A stretch of 64,000 bases of DNA from Paracentrotus lividus (taxonomy: Eukaryota > Echinodermata > Echinoidea > Camarodonta > Echinidae): positions 20,987,017 through 21,051,016 of the forward strand of contig CALNVZ010002974.1 of assembly GCA_940671915.1 (NCBI GenBank). Direction: 5' to 3'. The notes under the pieces are model-generated. The model was given only the letters and a program-made list of their open reading frames with translations. It was not told the origin of the DNA and ran no database searches. Shown piece by piece: positions 35,686 to 47,885 of this stretch. Each line of letters starts with the position of its first letter. The stretch's first letter is position 1. The position numbers and the translations under genes are program-made.

Positions 35686-38600
35686 CTGACAAAGAGAAGA
35701 ACAAGATATGTCATCAAATTAGTAAAATCATATACATTTGAGTCAAATCAAATGTGAATCATTTTAAAAGACTTGTAAGGACAAACAAATTTAGCCCTAT
35801 TATTGCTGTTTTGAGACGTATCAAAATGATCAAGCCTCAATTGGACCCTAACATTTAATGAAATATTCATCTTGATCTACCATTTTTTTGTACAAAAATT
35901 ATTATCAACACCTGTGCGAACTCAATACGTTTCTTAAATTATTTGTCGGCATGTCTGGTCATCATTGAATGACTGCAACCAAGACTTGGCAAAATGAAAT
36001 GTGTTATTACAACAATCGAAACGCGGACAATTAGTTTTCAGTGATCAAAATTCTCAAATTGACTATGCAGACAGTGTCGTTTGACTGGTAAGACAATCAC
36101 AGTGAGTATTCTAGTCTGCCAAAAAAAATTTAAGACAAAGTTTAACATGATTTCGTCATTGACATTACTGCTGAACTCATGTACACAGTGTGTCCCAGAA
36201 GAACTATACACTTTTGAAATGGTTGCAAATATGAAATAAACCCCTTACAAAAATTTCGCAAGTCGACTTTGGGTCATGATAACTTTCAGGTACGCTTTAG
36301 TTATTCCTGATTTTCATACCATTGGAAAATGATATTCCCCTTTGATTGATATCCTAATTTGTAATATGTATCATGTTTCAATGCCAGAATATCAGAAATA
36401 AGAGAAAAGTAAAGTCAATGTTAAATGCATTTTTTTATGATCAAATTTAAGTTCCGGACTTCACTTTAGTCCTTGATAACTTTGGGGATATTTTTCTAAT
36501 TTTATTGATTCTTATACCTGTCAAGTAATTTATTCTCTCTTGATTGATACTTATTGTCAGGGTGATGTCATGCCTGGTGCCACAGAACCCCTCAATACCA
36601 CTTGAATACATGAACAAGCGAAAGATAATTTTCAGTTATAATTTCTGTAAACAAACTGAACCTTGATACAATTTTAATGTGGGGATTTAATCATTGCTAA
36701 TTTTTATAGCATTCAAAAGTAATTATTCTTCTTTTTATCGATACCCTATTTGCAATAGAACATCAATATTGAATGCACAACTCACGAATATAATGCAAAG
36801 TAAAAGTGAAAAGTTGCGAAATGCACTGTTATTGCTCGCAACAACAATATACTCACATACTATTCATTTCAACATTTACTCTGACTTTCCATAACATTCA
36901 GTTCTCTCTATCATATCTATCTGTTATCTATATTCATTGAGTTGTCATGAAAATATATATATATCTGACCCATGGTCTATATTTCAATAAAAATAAAATA
37001 CTCGAAAGTTATCAGAGCCTAAATCGAGTTTGCGGAACTTCGCTTTGATAAGATGCATTCGCAACATTTTACTTTTTACTTTCTCCCTATTCTGATATTC
37101 TATACATTGAAGCATACATTATCATTACAAGTAGTTGAATTAATAACAAAGGGGAAAAAATTGATCTTTCCAATGGTATGAAAATCAGGAATAACTAAAG
37201 CGTACCTGAAGAGTTATCATGACCCAAAGTCGACTTGCGAAACTTTTTGTGAGGGGTTTATATGGTTCTTGGGGGTAAAGATTCATATGTAGAGAAAGCT
37301 CATATCTTCAACTATTTTTTGACACCAAAAGTCCAAAAATGATGCATGTTTCTATGAGCAATGCCCACTTTTGTGAAGGACACAAAAACGAGGCATTTGT
37401 CACCTGCCTATGGGGCGCGGCATGAGGAATCAAAAGCAATGGCATGAATCGGCTAACAAAGACAAAATAAACCAAAAGACAAAAAGCAAACATTAATAAT
37501 ATGGAAACAGAAAGGTTGTCCATTGCAATTTTGCATAATATTGATGTTTATTTCTAACTTTTGGTTTATTTCGTCTTTGTTAGCCGATTCACGCCATTTT
37601 TGTTTTTGATTCCTCATGGCGCCCCATAGGCAGGTTGTAAATGCATAGGGAATTCCTGCGCAGCCTCGTTTTTGTGTCCTTCACAAAAGTAGGCATTGCT
37701 CATTGAAGCATGCATTATTTTCGAATTGTTGGTGTTAAACAATAGTTGAGGATATGAACTTTCTCTACATATGAATCTTCTCCCCTAAGAACCATATATT
37801 TCTTATTTCGTAGCCGTTTCAAAAGTGTATAGTTCTTTCTGGGACACACTGTAGAATGTAACCAAGAATCAAAATTCTTTCAAAAAAGGAGATCTTTACC
37901 CATTATTGCTACCCTCTTGTCTGTCGACAGCTGGCTTTGTCTCGCTTCCCGCTGCTTTTTCCTATCACGATCCTGCTCAATACAGTCAGAAACCTCCCAA
38001 CTGTTCATCATCGCTGTCCTGTTGCCCGCAGACGGTGCGCAAGATCCCTTTTCCAAACAGGAAATTTCTAGTCTCTCCGATTCTAGTGGTATTTTATTGT
38101 CTGTAACATCTCCTTGGGCGTTTAGCTGTTGCCGATGAAGTATCTGGTGTTCTACCTGATGACAGACGTTAATCTGGTTCTGCTGGTTGATCTGCAGATC
38201 TTGCGATTGGCACTTCTGATCATCAGGACCAGAAAGATCAGAAGGTGGGAACTGCTGCGAGGCCATGGCCGGAATGTAGCCGCTTGGCATGGACTGTCGC
38301 TTGGTCCGTGACACATTCCTACGATCCTTATAAGCTGGGTTCTCCCGTTTGCTGTAGGACCGAAGAAGCTTCTGCTTGGTCCAGATGAAATAGACGATCG
38401 CCGCGTAGCAGACGGCTACCATCGGAATCGCTAGCCCGAAGATCGATATCGCGCAGACGATGCGAAAAATGTTGTGCTCCCATCTGGGTGAACAGTGCCA
38501 GGTGTTTGGTGAGTAGGAGTACTCAGAGAGGATGTCCGCAGAGGGTAGGAAAGCCATGAGGAAAGCGGTACTCCAGGAGAACGTGATCATGATGAAGATG

Positions 38601-41600
38601 CGGAAGCGGTTCGGGGGAAAACGGCTGGAGTACACGACTATCAGGAATCGATCGATGGCTATGGAGAGGACTGTCGGGAAGTTTGCTAGTGTGAACATCG
38701 TGGCGAAGAAACCGTTTATCTAACAGCATGAAATTTAAAAAAAACGAGGAAATTTAGTAAAAGCTTACTGTAAATTATTAATCTGTCAGATATCAATAAA
38801 TTAAAAGATACTTTGAATCCGATTAAAATGTTAATTCTAATTCTTTCTTTTTTAAATTTTCATTTGGGTTTGATTCTATTTTCTTTCTTTGGGCAATGAC
38901 AACTATCATATTAGCGGCGTACCCGAAAAGATTTGTAAATCATGAAAAATTAAATATGTAAATCCAAAAGTACTACAACACAAGTGCGTCTGAATCACAC
39001 GTTTGACAATAAAAGTCTGGACTAATTACCGTATGCTGATCATTTCTTTTCGTTCAAATGACGCAATTATGTACAAGGTCTACACGACATTTCACATTAC
39101 GAATTTGATTGTAACACCTACCGATAATTACTGATTAAGCACCACATATGATTTTACCCTTCTTCTTGTTACGTCATCTACGTCAGCTGATGATGTAGCA
39201 CATGACATCGCAAATTATTGTTCATGGTTTGAATGTAATTACTTTAGAGTTCTGAAGGCTTTGAACTGGTATGTCCTCGGTAAGATACATTTATAGAAGA
39301 TCCTTTGCCTTATGCACTTCCGATAATGATAATAGGGCTGCCCTGATTCGAAACCAAGTAGATGTGCTATTGGATTAGACTTAAAACCGTTGATCCCGTA
39401 AGAAGTGAGGCACAAAAGTGATCATTCACAATCCTGAACATTGAATCATAAGTTCCTTCGAACCAGATTCCCGAACAATTTTTTTGTCAAATTGCAATTT
39501 CCTCAGAGCTTAGTTACCTCAAGCTAAAGGCAATTTAATTTTTGTCAAGTTATAACAGTACTTATCTTTGTTATAGATTGGATGTTAAAACGTTGTACTA
39601 TGTTGAACAAAATTTTAAAAAAATAATAAATAAACTAGATGAATCTTCGACCGCGCACGGTCGGAAGGCATGCCTCCGTATTGCCACATCGGAAAAAAAA
39701 GGCATGGCATGTGCAGATTTTACATCCATTTATACCATGACATCTTTGAGATATTGACCCCAAATCTATTAAATTGTATCTCAGAATTATTTCCAACTCA
39801 GGAAGGATGGCTACTGATGTAATAAAAGGATAAACAAGTTTAATTGATCTGTCAAAGGTCTTCAGAAATTGCACAAAAGCATTTACATAAATAACCAGTG
39901 ACCTTTTATGTCCTGACCTCAAAAATCTAATCAGTTCATCTTTTCCTCCCACATGACCAAGTTGAAGTTGATCCATAAAACGGTTCAGAAGTTACAGCAA
40001 GAACGGTCCATTTTCATGTATACAATGACGTCTGTGACCCTTGACCTTTACTTCATGACCTCAAAATTAATAAATCATTGTCCCTACCATATGCACACAG
40101 ACCCAAGTTTGATGTTCATCCATCACACTGTTCTTAAGTTATCGCAAGAACAAGCCATTTTCACGTACACAATGTCCTCTGTTGCCTTTGACTTTGACCT
40201 CATGACTCTAAATCTAATAGTTTATTGTCCGTCCCTATGCACATATGACCCAAGTTTGAAATTGATCCGTCAAACGGTTCTTAAGTTATGCGAAGACGAG
40301 AGCCATTTCACGTACACAATGACCTGTGACCTTTGACCCAATGACCCCAAATCTAATAAGTTTATTGACCTCATAAATGCACATATGACCCAAGTTTCAA
40401 GTTTATCCCTCAAACGGTTCTTAAGTTATCGCAAGAACAACTATTTTTATGTATACAATGACCTCTGTGACCTTTGACTTTGACCTCAAAATCTAATAGT
40501 TTATTGACCTCATATATGCACATATGACCAAGTCAGTTTTATCCCTCAAACGGTTCTTAAGTTATTGCAAGAAAAACTATTTTTATGTATACAATGACCT
40601 CTGTGACCTTTGACCTTTGACCCCAAAATCTAATTAGTTCATTGCCCCTCCATATGCACACATTACTCAAGTTTGAAGTTGACCCGTCACACAGTTCTTA
40701 ATTATTGCGAGAACGAACCATTTTCATGCTATACAATGACATCTGTGACCTTTGACCTTTGACCTCATGACCTAAAATCTAATCAGTTCATTGCCCTCCA
40801 ATAGGCACACATTACCCAAGTTTGAAGTTGACCCGTCAAACGGTTTTTTAAGTTATGGCGAGAACGAGCCATTTTCATGCATACAATGACCTCTGTGACC
40901 TTTGACCTTGACCTAATGACCCAAAGTCTAATCAGATCATTGTCCCTACCATATGCATACATAAACATAAGTTTGAAAGTTATCCGTCAAGCGGTTCTTA
41001 ATTATCGCAGAAACGAAAACGGACGGACGTACGGACGGGACGACGAGACGTACGGACGGACGGACAACCCGAAACATAATGCCTCCGGCACCACCTTCGG
41101 TGGCAGAGGCATAAAAACAAAATGAAAATAAAAGATCAACCCATGCACTCTAGTTAAATAGATCAATACTGTCAAACGACATCTTACTTAATTAAGCCAT
41201 GATTCACACATCGTTCGAAAGTAGATGAGACAGAAATATTTCCGGCAATGAATTGTCTATCTGCATGGGCTAAATAAAAAGAGCTCGATGAGTTCGCTAA
41301 TTATTATCCAAATACTTTTGAGATGAGACCCCTTGAACACCACTGCACTGACCCAGACCAGTTTCCGCAGATATTCAATCAGGAAACATTGGTCGTTTAC
41401 AATGTCCCAGGGTGATTCGTACTACCCCTCCTAATACATGTCAAGAATTTGGAGTAATGGATAATGAGTATTGGATAATAAGAAAATTGCTTTATATGCA
41501 ATTTTCATTACGTAAACTAATACTAACTTAATTAAGCGAAAAACTCACTTAAATATACTTGTTTTTGTGTTTATTAGTTTGAAAATCTATATTGCAATAT

Positions 41601-43635
41601 CTTTTGATATCGTCGGCCATTATCAACATGATCAGGATTTGAAAGCAATCGATAGTGCAAGAGAGTTCCTAGATGTTAGAAGTATACCTAATCATAATCC
41701 GTTCTCCTTGCCACCATGGAAGTTTGTTTATTTGTTTGTCTGTTTATTTTTATGAATGATAAGGATGTCGACCAATTTGGGAAGGTTTCCTAGATCTGTT
41801 TTTAAGCAGCATCTATAGATGCTATTCCTATTGAAACGGCAAAACAAAACTATGAGCCTTTGTGTTGATACTGATAAAGGTTCAACATTAAGCTTTCAAA
41901 TAGACCAGAATCCGGGATCTGTATTTTTGATACTGGGCTAAAGAAATCGCAATGAAGCGAAAAGTAAAATCAATTTCGGATACCCAAAGTATGTTGATGG
42001 AAATTTTCATGAAGAGGGATAGTGTTTATGAGCTTTTGCAACATGGATTCCAACCCAGGGTTAACAGCTGAAATTTTGCGATGGAAGCAAAAAAGTTGGT
42101 GCGTTTTTTCCGAATTCTAAAAACTAAAATTTAAAAAATGAAAACTTATCACATTCTCCCACCAGTGAAAAGGTCAAAACGGTTACATAACATACCTATG
42201 GATAACATCGATGATGAGAGCATGAGGTACGTGTACTTCCTTATGTTTAAAACATGTTGAAGAAATATTTAAACAGTCAAGTCGAGATTTAATGCGGAAC
42301 TTCAACAATAAATACTTTCCGAGGTCACAAGAGCCAAATTTGAAATTACGATTTCCTTTTGAGGTTAAGATGATTATATATCTACACGCTCTTCCCACAT
42401 TATATCCTTTAAAAATTCTTTGAGAGCATTTATCATGTTTCTGCTGAAATGAATGAAAAATATTAGAGGTCGCTTTCTGGATTGTTACGAATGCATATCA
42501 TGTGTTCTATATATGTAGGAAATATATTTAAAGATTTTATCCTCATGTAAATAAGGTTAATAATAGTCAGAAAATATTGAAAATTTGCTGCGGGTATGGT
42601 CGAAATGCCCGATATGTTTCCAAGTTAAAACAAACCCTGTCTAAATCATACCATTTAATCATTATTAAAGCATTCTCACTTATTATCTAATTTTGTTTAT
42701 CCCTCATTGAAGCTCTTGACCTACATGTTTTTAAATTGTTTAATATTTGTTTGCGTTCTATGTTAATTCATGTTTATTTTTATGTATTTGTATGCGTTCA
42801 CACGGCCCCCTAAAAAAACAAAAAACAATGTAATACCATTGATGAGGCCATCCTGTATGAGTAAAACGGAATGAATGAATGAATAAATAAATTAATAAAT
42901 ATATTCGACATACCTTGCAAAGAATTTCATTGTTCTGCAATAGAGCCCCGTTGTCAAAGATAGAATACAGAGCAAAAGGCATGCTGGTTAGTGTGATCCC
43001 CAAATCGGCAACGCTGAGATTCAAGACGAGGAGATGATGGGGGATGTTCCTAAGACTGCGCAGGCGTAGAATAGTTCCTATGGCAACGGTATTGGCAACC
43101 AGAGCTGTGATAATGATTATCGAAATGCTGGATGGAAATGGAATTTTAAAAAAAATAAATAAATGAATTCACCTTTCTTTTCAAAGACTTATCCCACATA
43201 GAAAAATCTTGCCGTATGATTAGTCAAAAGCTAATCACGTGATATACCATAGTTTGGCCCATCCATCACATGAGAAGAGAAAAATCAATGCTCTGTTCGG
43301 TGATCTGATGTACACGCTATCTTTCTCAGCTTCGCTTCGGAAATATAGCTAAATCCCGATTACCTCGGAAGTGATAGTTTGTCCCATCACCTCCAAAACC
43401 AAGAACATTTTGCTTATTATTAAAAATGTTATTAAAAAAAAACACGTTGATCTTTCTAAAGATTTTGTTTATGTAAAAACTTATGTAACACGAAGCACTA
43501 AGATAGATAACCATTCTCTTACCTTACGCTCTCGCAGAGTTTTAGCCATTGGTCATGTTGGTGTTGCTGAGAACGGATACCATTCCCATCTTTAAAGTTA
43601 GTCAGGTTGTCATGAATGAGGGAAGAAGAAGTCAT
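35405..43635 (-). CDS. Rhodopsin-type (class A) GPCR, complete four-exon gene
   Basis: Exons on the minus strand: 43523-43635, 42914-43127, 37900-38719, 35405-35685, all with GT-AG junctions and phases 2, 0 and 1. They join into 475 codons plus stop. The extracellular N-terminus has an Asn10-Leu-Thr glycosylation site. Seven helices follow: TM1 with Asn50, TM2 NLSVADL with Asp79, Cys108 paired with Cys185 in loop 2, TM3 ending Asp132-Arg133-Phe (DRY variant), Trp158 in TM4, Pro208 in TM5, a long Gln-rich third loop, CWIP 393-396 in TM6 and DPLIY 428-432 (NPxxY variant) in TM7. It should act at the plasma membrane through G proteins; the ligand is unknown. It looks like an orphan receptor of the melatonin/moody-like broad group, which is inference. 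A paralogue lies head to head at 61053. Confidence 0.92.
36185..37853. mobile_element. Inverted-repeat element in GPCR 1 intron 3, ACAGTGTGTCCC family
   Basis: Left end ACAGTGTGTCCCAGAA, right end TTCTGGGACACACTGT, with AACTATACACTTTTGAAA next to both ends. The arms are long mirrored sequences (for example TAGCCGATTC and ATTCCTCATG blocks). It ends 47 bases from the exon 3 donor. Relatives: 55205-56170 and a partial copy at 58541. No transposase seen. Confidence 0.75.
36236..37263. mobile_element. TATAAACCCC-family element nested in the 36185 element
   Basis: Ends ATAAACCCCTTAC and GTGAGGGGTTTATAT, arms mirrored, and the same block order as 12876-15538 but without the 13052-14468 insert. It interrupts the left arm of the surrounding element just after GGTTGCAAATATGA. 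Confidence 0.72.
37900..38719 (-). CDS. GPCR 1 exon 3: TM3 to third intracellular loop
   Basis: Acceptor GCTGTTAG|ATA and donor ATGG|GTAAAG enclose 820 nt (residues 110-382). INGFFATMFTLANF opens TM3; IAIDRF carries the DRY-type motif; HCSPRW in loop 2 holds the partner Cys; IPMVAVCYAAIVY is TM5. About 150 residues of polar, Gln-rich third loop follow, ending KRVAIM before TM6. The loop is about 62 residues longer than in the second receptor. Confidence 0.93.
39641..41115. repeat. About nine tandem units of ~145 bp in GPCR 1 intron 2, rich in TGACCTTTGACC
   Basis: Units recur near 39735, 39885, 40022, 40168, 40317, 40457, 40597, 40735 and 40885. Each has a core like TGTGACCTTTGACCT, then a TCTAAT-AGTT part, ATGCACA, CAAGTTTGA and CGGTTCTTAAGTTAT. 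The array ends in a CGGA/ACGGACGG tract and GCCTCCGGCACCACC. The outer ends carry GGCATGCCTCCG and GGCAGAGGCAT. On the minus strand, the gene's sense strand, the core reads AGGTCAAAGGTCA. Confidence 0.85.
41116..42699. other. Remainder of GPCR 1 intron 2, nothing recognised
   Basis: AT-rich intron sequence without exon-like frames or clear repeat boundaries. Confidence 0.5.
42700..42897 (+). mobile_element. Possible 3' tail of a CR1/L2-type retroposon
   Basis: GAGGCCATCCTGTATGAG is followed by AAACGG and an (AATG)n/(AATA)n tail, the usual 3' end pattern of CR1/L2-like non-LTR elements. No reverse transcriptase is left. It lies just downstream of the exon 2 donor. Confidence 0.35.
42914..43127 (-). 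CDS. GPCR 1 exon 2: TM1, loop 1, TM2
   Basis: Acceptor ATCCAG|C, donor TGCAAG|GTATGT, 214 nt. It encodes residues 39-109: ISIIIITALVANTVAIGTIL for TM1, RLRSLRN in loop 1, LNLSVADLG for TM2, and ends with the disulphide Cys108 and Lys109. The length and both splice phases equal those of exon 61053-61266 of the second receptor. Confidence 0.93.
43523..43635 (-). CDS. GPCR 1 exon 1: extracellular N-terminus
   Basis: ATG at 43635, 37 codons plus two bases, donor GTAAG|GTAAGA at 43523/43522. It encodes MTSSSLIHDNLTNFKDGNG and then a Gln/His-rich part ending WLKLCESV. Phase 2 fits the next exon exactly (AG|C = Ser38). An in-frame stop lies upstream. There is no cleavable signal peptide, as is normal for class A receptors. 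Confidence 0.85.
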
Positions 43636-44694
43636 GATCGATGGGAAATGTTCAATCTAGATTAGGTAGTATTAATTTTTGAAATCCACATTATCTGGAA
43701 AGTTGTGAAACCCTCTGCATGAAAAGAGAAGAGAAGAGAAGAGAGAGACAGAGATGAGGAGAATATATAAAACAACAGTGATTTGACCCTCTTGCATAAT
43801 GATAAATTATACAGAATTTTCGACGGAAGTTTAAAAACGTTTTCTCTCAGAAATCCACTGCCCAACTTCCCATATCATCAACTTGTGAGCTAACAACACA
43901 TTCACGAATTACATGGCACAAAAAATGATCTTTCGTCATACAGGGACCATAGTATTTAACTCATGATATGAGAACATTATTGTATATAGTGTATATAGGC
44001 CTACGTCCCATTTTTAGACATTTGTTTTGTAATTTTCGTATAAAGCTTTGCCACGAGCAACGCGTTTAATCAGCTGACAGACAACCAACTGTTGTGCGAT
44101 GATACTCCATGAAGGTTTATGCACACTACATGACTACTGGAAGAAGGAGAAGAAGAAGAAGAAGAAGAAGGGTTGGCTAAAGTTCTGTCTTCACATCAAT
44201 TTTTGTGTAACACATTTACCAACTATCTCAAACAGGATGAATAAGAATACTTTGCTAGACTATGATTCAATAAATACGAAATTGAATACATTATAGGCCT
44301 CATTTCAGAAGAGTACGACTGAGCAGGTTGGAGATGGAGGCTTACTCTTACTAAAAAATAGTCCTTCCTTTTCGATATTGTGTTTTCCACGTTATCCTTA
44401 TTTTAAAGATATTGATGCATCGTTCTTGGCATGTCCTGTGGGTATGACAGCACAGCTTACATCTAGAAAGATATAATATGTCACTAGCTGATTGAGGCAT
44501 CATCCTCCCTTCCTTCCTCCCGTCTCCGGCCCATCGGTCATTAGACCAAACCTCATAATTATGAAAGTACCTGTGCAAAGTTATTCCCCTCTCTCTCTCT
44601 CTCTCATTCCATGTGGCTTTTTTCTTGACATCTACAGGTAACATTTGCATGTATATCTTATTTAAGCTTATTTCCAAAATGTAAAAAAGAAGGT
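43636..44694. other. Upstream region of GPCR 1, no gene seen
   Basis: It should contain the receptor's 5' UTR and promoter. Visible features are only simple GAGAA repeats (about 43725-43750) and a GAAGAA run (44140-44170). Confidence 0.5.
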
Positions 44695-45313
44695 TTAAAG
44701 GAGGAGTCCGGGCTGAAATTAAAAAGTTTTGTTAAGTAAAGTAAAATTTAACAGGCACAACACAGAAAATTTCATCAAAATCGGATGAAAAATAGCAAAG
44801 TTATGCATTTTTTAGGTATTGAATTTATTTCGTAAAACAGTTCTTGGCATTGTCTCATTGTCTCATTTGAATATTTGAATATTCAAATGAGCAAAATGAT
44901 GATGTCACAGTCCCCCTACTTCTTGTGTATTTTATTATATGAAATCCTATTTTTCTCATTTTTTCATATATTGCGTATTCAGAAAATCTATCCCACATAC
45001 TGGAATAGGTAAAAGCACTAGTGACCTTGAACATTCCACAAGGATTAATCCCTGTTTTATGTCCTTGGGGGAGAAAATCTTGATAATTGGTATTTCATAC
45101 AATAAAATACAAAGAAAGTAGGGGGACTGAGACATCATCAATTTGCCAATTTGAAGAAGGCAAAAACTGTTTCCTAAAAAAATTCAAAACCTAAGAAAAT
45201 TCATAACTTTGCTATTTGTGATCCGATTTTGATGAAATTTTCAGTGTTGTGCTTTTTAGATTTTACTTTATTTTTCTAATAATGCAAATCTCCAGCCCGG
45301 ATGAGTCCTTTAA
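44695..45313. mobile_element. TTAA-flanked MITE, copy 1
   Basis: TTAA at 44695-44698 and 45310-45313 border inverted ends AGGAGGAGTCCGGGCTG and CAGCCCGGATGAGTCCT. Second copy at 51359-51938. TTAA target duplication is characteristic of piggyBac-type transposition; no transposase frame is present, so it is non-autonomous. Confidence 0.8.
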
Positions 45314-46522
45314 GGGTTGCTGCTCAAGTGTTCGAGCTTGTTCGCTGACTAATAATTAAACTAAAAGTGCAAGATAGTTTTGGAAGAAATAGTATTCATG
45401 GAAGATTTTAAATTTCTCTCTATGGCTTCATTTTTTTTTTCACTAACATAAATTACGGCACAACATGGCTGTAGCAAGAAGAAATGAAAAGAGCAGATTA
45501 AAATAAGCTGAACAAGGGAAAGAGATGCGGAAAATCGACCATAAACCTATTCAAACGTTGACAATTAAGTAGACAATGAAAAGTTGGAAGTTTGTTGGAC
45601 CTGATTTGATATGTCACTGTTATCCATGACAATAAAAATAAATCCATTTCGAAAAACCACAATTAATAGGTTTTCTTTTGGTGTTTAAGGTAAAGTTGTT
45701 TTTACCCATCCCGCATCTCTAACTCTTATTGGTATCCAAGAATGCTCTCAAGACGCCAACGAGAATATTTACAGTATCCTAGCAACCAAGACCAAATCGA
45801 GATTGCAAGTCGTAGGTTTTGTATGAGGATGCATAAAGAATGGGGGTGCATATTAATACGAACACTAATTGTTACTGTCAAAATATTTAGTGAAGACTAA
45901 TCAATTACAATATGTACTTGACAAGTCAAACACTCAAGAATAATATAATTTATAAGAATTATATAATTTGATGTTCTTGCCTCCCACTCTCTCTCCCCTT
46001 TTATGTCAATACACAGTCAGAACTCAGAATGGCAGGCAAATTTGTTCCGTTTGTCCTGATACATCATTATCATATTTCAGTATGGCAGTACAGTATTAAC
46101 ATAGTATAAAGCAAACAAATAGACTGAGGTTAAAAAATTATTATCAATCTATCACAACATCATCCATCGATGCATTCAAATAAGAGCCAAACATGCAAAC
46201 GTAAACCTTTCAAACTTTAACATTTAGATATTACTTACCAGACTTGATGCTGTGTTATGTTCCCTTTATGTTGTTAATCTGGTCCCTTTCTTTATACTTC
46301 GGCTATAATCATGATAACGCTTGGACATGAAGGAAATAAAATTTTGAATAAAATCCATTACATCGTTACAATGAAGGTGAGCACCCAAAGAAATTTTCAC
46401 AGGCTAAAATAATGATTATGCGACAGTTGACCAGTTCACAGTTTGTATTGTTGTAATTGGATCAAACGAACTCAGATATGTACAATTCATAAAAATGTTT
46501 GGTATTCCAATTGACGTAAGAT
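45314..46522. other. AT-rich intergenic DNA, nothing recognised
   Basis: No exon-like frame, repeat end or RNA gene seen on either strand. Confidence 0.5.
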
Positions 46523-47885
46523 CATTCAAGCACCGATAAAGAATGTTTAAAATGGACATTTAGATCAGAAAATCACAATGACGATAGAAAAGAAAGGTTT
46601 ATCTGACCAGTGCGTCCGATGTGTGCCGAGTACAAAGAACAGGTGCCGCTTCTAAAGGATTTCAGCGCGAGCACGCGAGCACAAATCCCGCGCAAATTCT
46701 TCGGAGTAATGTAATGTTGCAGATGCTCGAAAAATCACCCACATTGGCATGATTGGGGGGGTTTGTGGGAAAGGAGCATGTTTATTGGGCGGCGGAGAGG
46801 GAATGGAAAAGGATACGGAAGCGGGGTGGTTGTTTTTTTGTTCCTTTTGGTGGTTTGTGGACTTGTGTGTTTTTTTGGTTGGGACGTGACTGTAGCTTTG
46901 TTTTGTTTATTTGCCTGAGCTTTTGGTTTGGTTTGATCTCCTCACAACTTCTTTGTATTGTGGTCCCTCCAATGAAATTTAAAATCTTTCGTAGGCATGC
47001 GCGTGGTGGAAGGGCCTTCCCTTGGTGGTTTGCAGTTATTTTCAGTTCCTGGCATAAGGAGTTGATAAATGTTTTTGCTTCAGTGTATAATTCTTATGGT
47101 GGGCCTGCTTTATCCTTTCCATGATATCTCTCCGGAGGGTTCCTAAATACTATGTTTCTTCCCAGGGGAAGGAAGGAAAAGAGAGAGATACATGTAGTAT
47201 TTAGGAAACGCTGCGGGAGGAGATTAGTTAACATGGAGAAGGATCGGCGAAGGCCCAGCCATGTTTGGAGAATGTATATTGACTGGAAAGCTAAGAAGCA
47301 CATTTATCAATCTCCTTTTATTGCATTGTGACCGTGGGAATAACTGCAAGACAGACCAAACTACAGGAAAAGGGGGTCGTGAAAAGGACACAGGTGGTTG
47401 GGAGGGACCAACTATGCACAGCGATATACACTCGATCTATTAATTATGAAAGTAGAGGATTGATTTGGGTTAGATTTTCCACCGTCACATTTTGGTTTTC
47501 GTTGTGTTATTTTTTCTTTCTCTCTTCCTTCTTTTCCTTTTCTCGTTCTGTTGGGTTTCCTACACCGCGTTCTATAGGACAGAGAGAAACAGTTTGCGTT
47601 TCGTCGCGTGCGGCAAAATTTACTATATTCCTACTGACTCCATGTCCCCCCCCCAATCATGCACATGTGGGTGAATTTTTCGAGCATCTGCAACATTACA
47701 TTACTCCGAGAATTTGCGCGGGAATTTGTGCTCGCGTGCTCGCGCTGAATCGTTTAGAAGCGGCACCTGTTCTTTGTACTCGGCACACATCGGACGCACT
47801 GGTCAGATAAACCTTTCTTTCTATCGTCATTGTGATTTTCTGATCTAAATGTCCATTTTAAACATTCTTTATCGGTGCTTGAATG
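46523..47885. mobile_element. Foldback element with ~240-bp terminal inverted repeats
   Basis: 46523-46762 is the reverse complement of about 47650-47885 (outer end CATTCAAGCACCGATAAAG) with few mismatches. The ~890-bp centre is G/T-rich and contains a smaller hairpin (CCTAAATACTATG near 47142 with its complement near 47195). Open frames in the centre (46753-47124 and 47328-47810) match nothing recognised and partly run into the arms. No clear target duplication. Confidence 0.8.

Noticed and set aside
37906..38138. Plus-strand frames opposite GPCR 1 exon 3
   Set aside because: Shadows of the real minus-strand coding exon.
39641..41115. Regular repeats resembling a CRISPR array
   Set aside because: Units are ~145 bp, diverged, without constant short repeats or unique spacers, and lie in a eukaryotic intron.
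46753..47124. 123-codon frame in the foldback centre
   Set aside because: Low-complexity Trp/Phe/Gly composition from G/T-rich DNA, overlap with the inverted arm, no known motif.
47328..47810. 160-codon frame running into the foldback arm
   Set aside because: Its C-terminal third is the inverted repeat read through; no family or splice support.
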